From: Flavobacteriaceae bacterium
GTDB taxonomy: Bacteria; Bacteroidota; Bacteroidia; Flavobacteriales; Flavobacteriaceae
Length of the DNA: 7,481 bases
Assembly: GCA_002693605.1 (NCBI GenBank)
Contig: NZQO01000107.1
Coordinates: 1 to 7,481 of the forward strand
Reading direction: 5' to 3'
Made by a program: the position numbers and the translations under genes. The notes under the pieces are model-generated. The model searched no databases and had not been told where the DNA came from. It saw only the letters and a program-made list of their open reading frames with translations. This document shows, in pieces, positions 6,169 through 7,481 of the stretch. The stretch's first letter is position 1; each line of letters starts with the position of its first letter.

Positions 6169-7404
6169 ATGGATTTCGACCCGAGCCCGAAGGTGCAAGA
6201 CCTCAGCAAGCGGCTGAATGACTTCATGGAAGAGCACATTTATCCCAATCAGGATCTCTACGCCCGCCAGCTTCAGGAGATGGGCTATGGCGTGGAGAGC
6301 TGGGAAAACTGGGGCGCCGTGCCGATCATCGAAGAGCTCAAGCCCAAAGCCCGCGAGGCCGGGTTGTGGAACCTCTTCCTGCCCGAGAGCCGTCGCGGCG
6401 GCGGGCTGACCAATCTGGAATACGCGCCGCTGTGCGAAATCATGGGCCGCGCGCCCTGGTCCGCCGAAGTGTTCAACTGCTCGGCGCCCGACACGGGCAA
6501 TATGGAGACGCTCGAACGGTTCGGCACGGACGCGCAGAAAAAGGAATGGATGGAGCCGCTGCTGGCGGGGGAGATCCGCTCCTGTTTCTCGATGACCGAA
6601 CCCGATGTCGCCTCGTCGGATGCGCGCAACATCAGCCTGACGATCAAACGCGATGGCGATGAGTATGTGATCAACGGCCGCAAATGGTGGACCTCCGGGT
6701 CGGGCGACAAGCGCTGCAAACTGTTCATCGTCATGGGCAAGACCGATCCCGAGGCCGAACCCTACCGCCAGCAGAGCATGATCCTCGTGCCGCGCGACAC
6801 GCCCGGCCTGACGATCAAGCGGATGATCCCGGTCTTTGGCTTCTCGGATGCGCCGCACGGCCATGGCGAGATCATCTACGACAATGTGCGGGTGCCCGCG
6901 TCGAACATCCTGCTCGGCGAAGGCCGCGGCTTCGAGATCGCCCAAGGCCGGCTTGGGCCGGGACGCATTCATCACTGCATGCGGATGATCGGTCAGGCCG
7001 AGGTGGCGCTCGAAAAGATGTGCAAACGCGCGCTCGAACGCCGCCCCTTCGGCAAGCCGCTCTCGGATCAGGGCGTCACCCGCGAACGCATCGCGCAATC
7101 GCGCATCCTGATCGATCAGGCCCGGCTGCTGACGCTGAAGGCTGCCGACCGGATGGACAAGGTCGGCAACAAAGAGGCCCGCAAAGAGATCGGCATGATC
7201 AAGGTCGTCGCGCCGAACATGGCCGCGCAGGTGATCGACTGGGCGATTCAGGCCCATGGCGCCGCCGGTGTCTCGAATGATTTCGGCCTGTCCTACGCCT
7301 ATGCCCGCGCCCGCGCCATCCGGCTCGCCGATGGGCCGGACGAGGTCCACCAGAACCAGATCGCGCGGTTGGAACTGCGCAAATACCAGACTGAGGAGCG
7401 TTGA
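6169..7404 (+). CDS. Acyl-CoA dehydrogenase family protein, ACAD10/ACAD11-like
   Basis: This FAD flavoenzyme is predicted to oxidise an acyl-CoA to the 2,3-enoyl-CoA and pass electrons to electron-transfer flavoprotein. Its 411 residues cover the N-terminal helical domain, the middle beta domain with the FAD signature [13 protein letters not shown] (140-152) and the substrate-side WWTSG (173-177), and the C-terminal helical domain with [12 protein letters not shown] (291-302) and [11 protein letters not shown] (361-371). The C-terminal motif is [10 protein letters not shown] (385-394): where most family members have the catalytic Glu in an EGT-like motif, this protein has Asp388 followed by GP. 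The ADGPDEVH form is characteristic of the ACAD10/11 subgroup. In animal ACAD10/11 the domain is fused to a phosphotransferase domain; here it stands alone and no such kinase is in the window. Its chain-length or hydroxyacyl specificity is unknown. It is separated from the upstream gene by 122 nt and from the next by 1 nt. Confidence 0.95.
   Translation: MDFDPSPKVQDLSKRLNDFMEEHIYPNQDLYARQLQEMGYGVESWENWGAVPIIEELKPKAREAGLWNLFLPESRRGGGLTNLEYAPLCEIMGRAPWSAEVFNCSAPDTGNMETLERFGTDAQKKEWMEPLLAGEIRSCFSMTEPDVASSDARNISLTIKRDGDEYVINGRKWWTSGSGDKRCKLFIVMGKTDPEAEPYRQQSMILVPRDTPGLTIKRMIPVFGFSDAPHGHGEIIYDNVRVPASNILLGEGRGFEIAQGRLGPGRIHHCMRMIGQAEVALEKMCKRALERRPFGKPLSDQGVTRERIAQSRILIDQARLLTLKAADRMDKVGNKEARKEIGMIKVVAPNMAAQVIDWAIQAHGAAGVSNDFGLSYAYARARAIRLADGPDEVHQNQIARLELRKYQTEER
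7393..7398 (+). promoter_or_regulatory. Ribosome binding site of the 3'-terminal partial gene
   Basis: GAGGAG sits inside the last codons of the acyl-CoA dehydrogenase gene, 7 nt before ATG 7406. Its position shows that the two genes are translated from one message, and it fixes the start of the truncated gene. Confidence 0.75.
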
Positions 7405-7405
7405 G

Positions 7406-7481
7406 ATGTCCATACCTGAAACACTCGGATTTGTCGGCCTCGGCCAGATGGGCGAACCCATGGCCGCCTTCATCGCCAAGG
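7406..7481 (+). CDS. 3-hydroxyisobutyrate dehydrogenase-like (beta-hydroxyacid dehydrogenase family) protein, 3'-truncated by the window edge
   Basis: Only 25 codons are visible. They contain GFVGLGQMGEPMA (8-20), the N-terminal dinucleotide-binding motif (G-L-G-x-M-G-x-P-M) of the NAD(P)-dependent beta-hydroxyacid dehydrogenase family. This family includes 3-hydroxyisobutyrate, tartronate-semialdehyde and 6-phosphogluconate-type enzymes. Members oxidise a 3-hydroxy acid to the 3-oxo acid or semialdehyde, or the reverse. The gene begins 1 nt after the acyl-CoA dehydrogenase stop with a strong Shine-Dalgarno, so co-translation is likely. Together with an acyl-CoA dehydrogenase it recalls valine or branched-acid breakdown, where 3-hydroxyisobutyrate follows an enoyl-CoA stage, but the rest of that pathway is not visible. 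The catalytic Lys and substrate motifs lie outside the window, so subfamily assignment is tentative. Confidence 0.88.
   Translation, partial: MSIPETLGFVGLGQMGEPMAAFIAK

Noticed and set aside
6166..7479. Minus-strand 437-codon frame opposite the acyl-CoA dehydrogenase
   Set aside because: It has the same shadow composition and no family motif, and it also runs across the well-supported start of the next plus-strand gene.

Overview
The window is a tightly packed, single-strand stretch of GC-rich DNA. All seven genes lie on the plus strand, and most third codon positions are G or C. Protein style and gene packing suggest an alphaproteobacterium, most likely of the Rhodobacterales/Roseobacter type. 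That placement is inferred from sequence character only. No RNA gene, mobile element, CRISPR array or phage gene is visible.

Layout: (1) the 3' part of a DppC/OppC-type ABC permease (start of window to 709); (2) a double-domain DppD-DppF-type ABC ATPase (709-2421); (3) a GMC-family FAD alcohol dehydrogenase/oxidase (2418-4022); (4) a mandelate racemase/muconate lactonizing enzyme (enolase superfamily) protein (4059-5249); (5) a classical short-chain dehydrogenase (stop at 6046); (6) after a 122-nt gap holding two inverted repeats, an ACAD11-like acyl-CoA dehydrogenase (6169-7404); (7) the first 25 codons of a 3-hydroxyisobutyrate dehydrogenase-like reductase (from 7406).

Genes 1-5 are joined by stop/start overlaps (TGATG at 707-711, ATGA at 2418-2421 and 5246-5249) or a short A-rich linker (4023-4058), so they look like one transcription unit. 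Genes 6 and 7 are separated by 1 nt and may form a second unit or continue the first. The set reads as an uptake-plus-catabolism operon. A peptide-type ABC importer brings in a solute, and several oxidoreductases plus an enolase-superfamily enzyme (commonly a sugar-acid or hydroxy-acid dehydratase or epimerase) process it. The acyl-CoA and 3-hydroxyacid steps would feed central metabolism. The substrate cannot be read from the sequence.

The most notable points are an enolase-superfamily active site in which the usual first metal-ligand Asp appears to be Gly (GTHG instead of D-x-H-G), an acyl-CoA dehydrogenase with Asp where most family members have the catalytic Glu, and the uncharacterised gene combination itself. 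I see no clear evidence of a wholly new type of system; the novelty is at the level of pathway and active-site variation.
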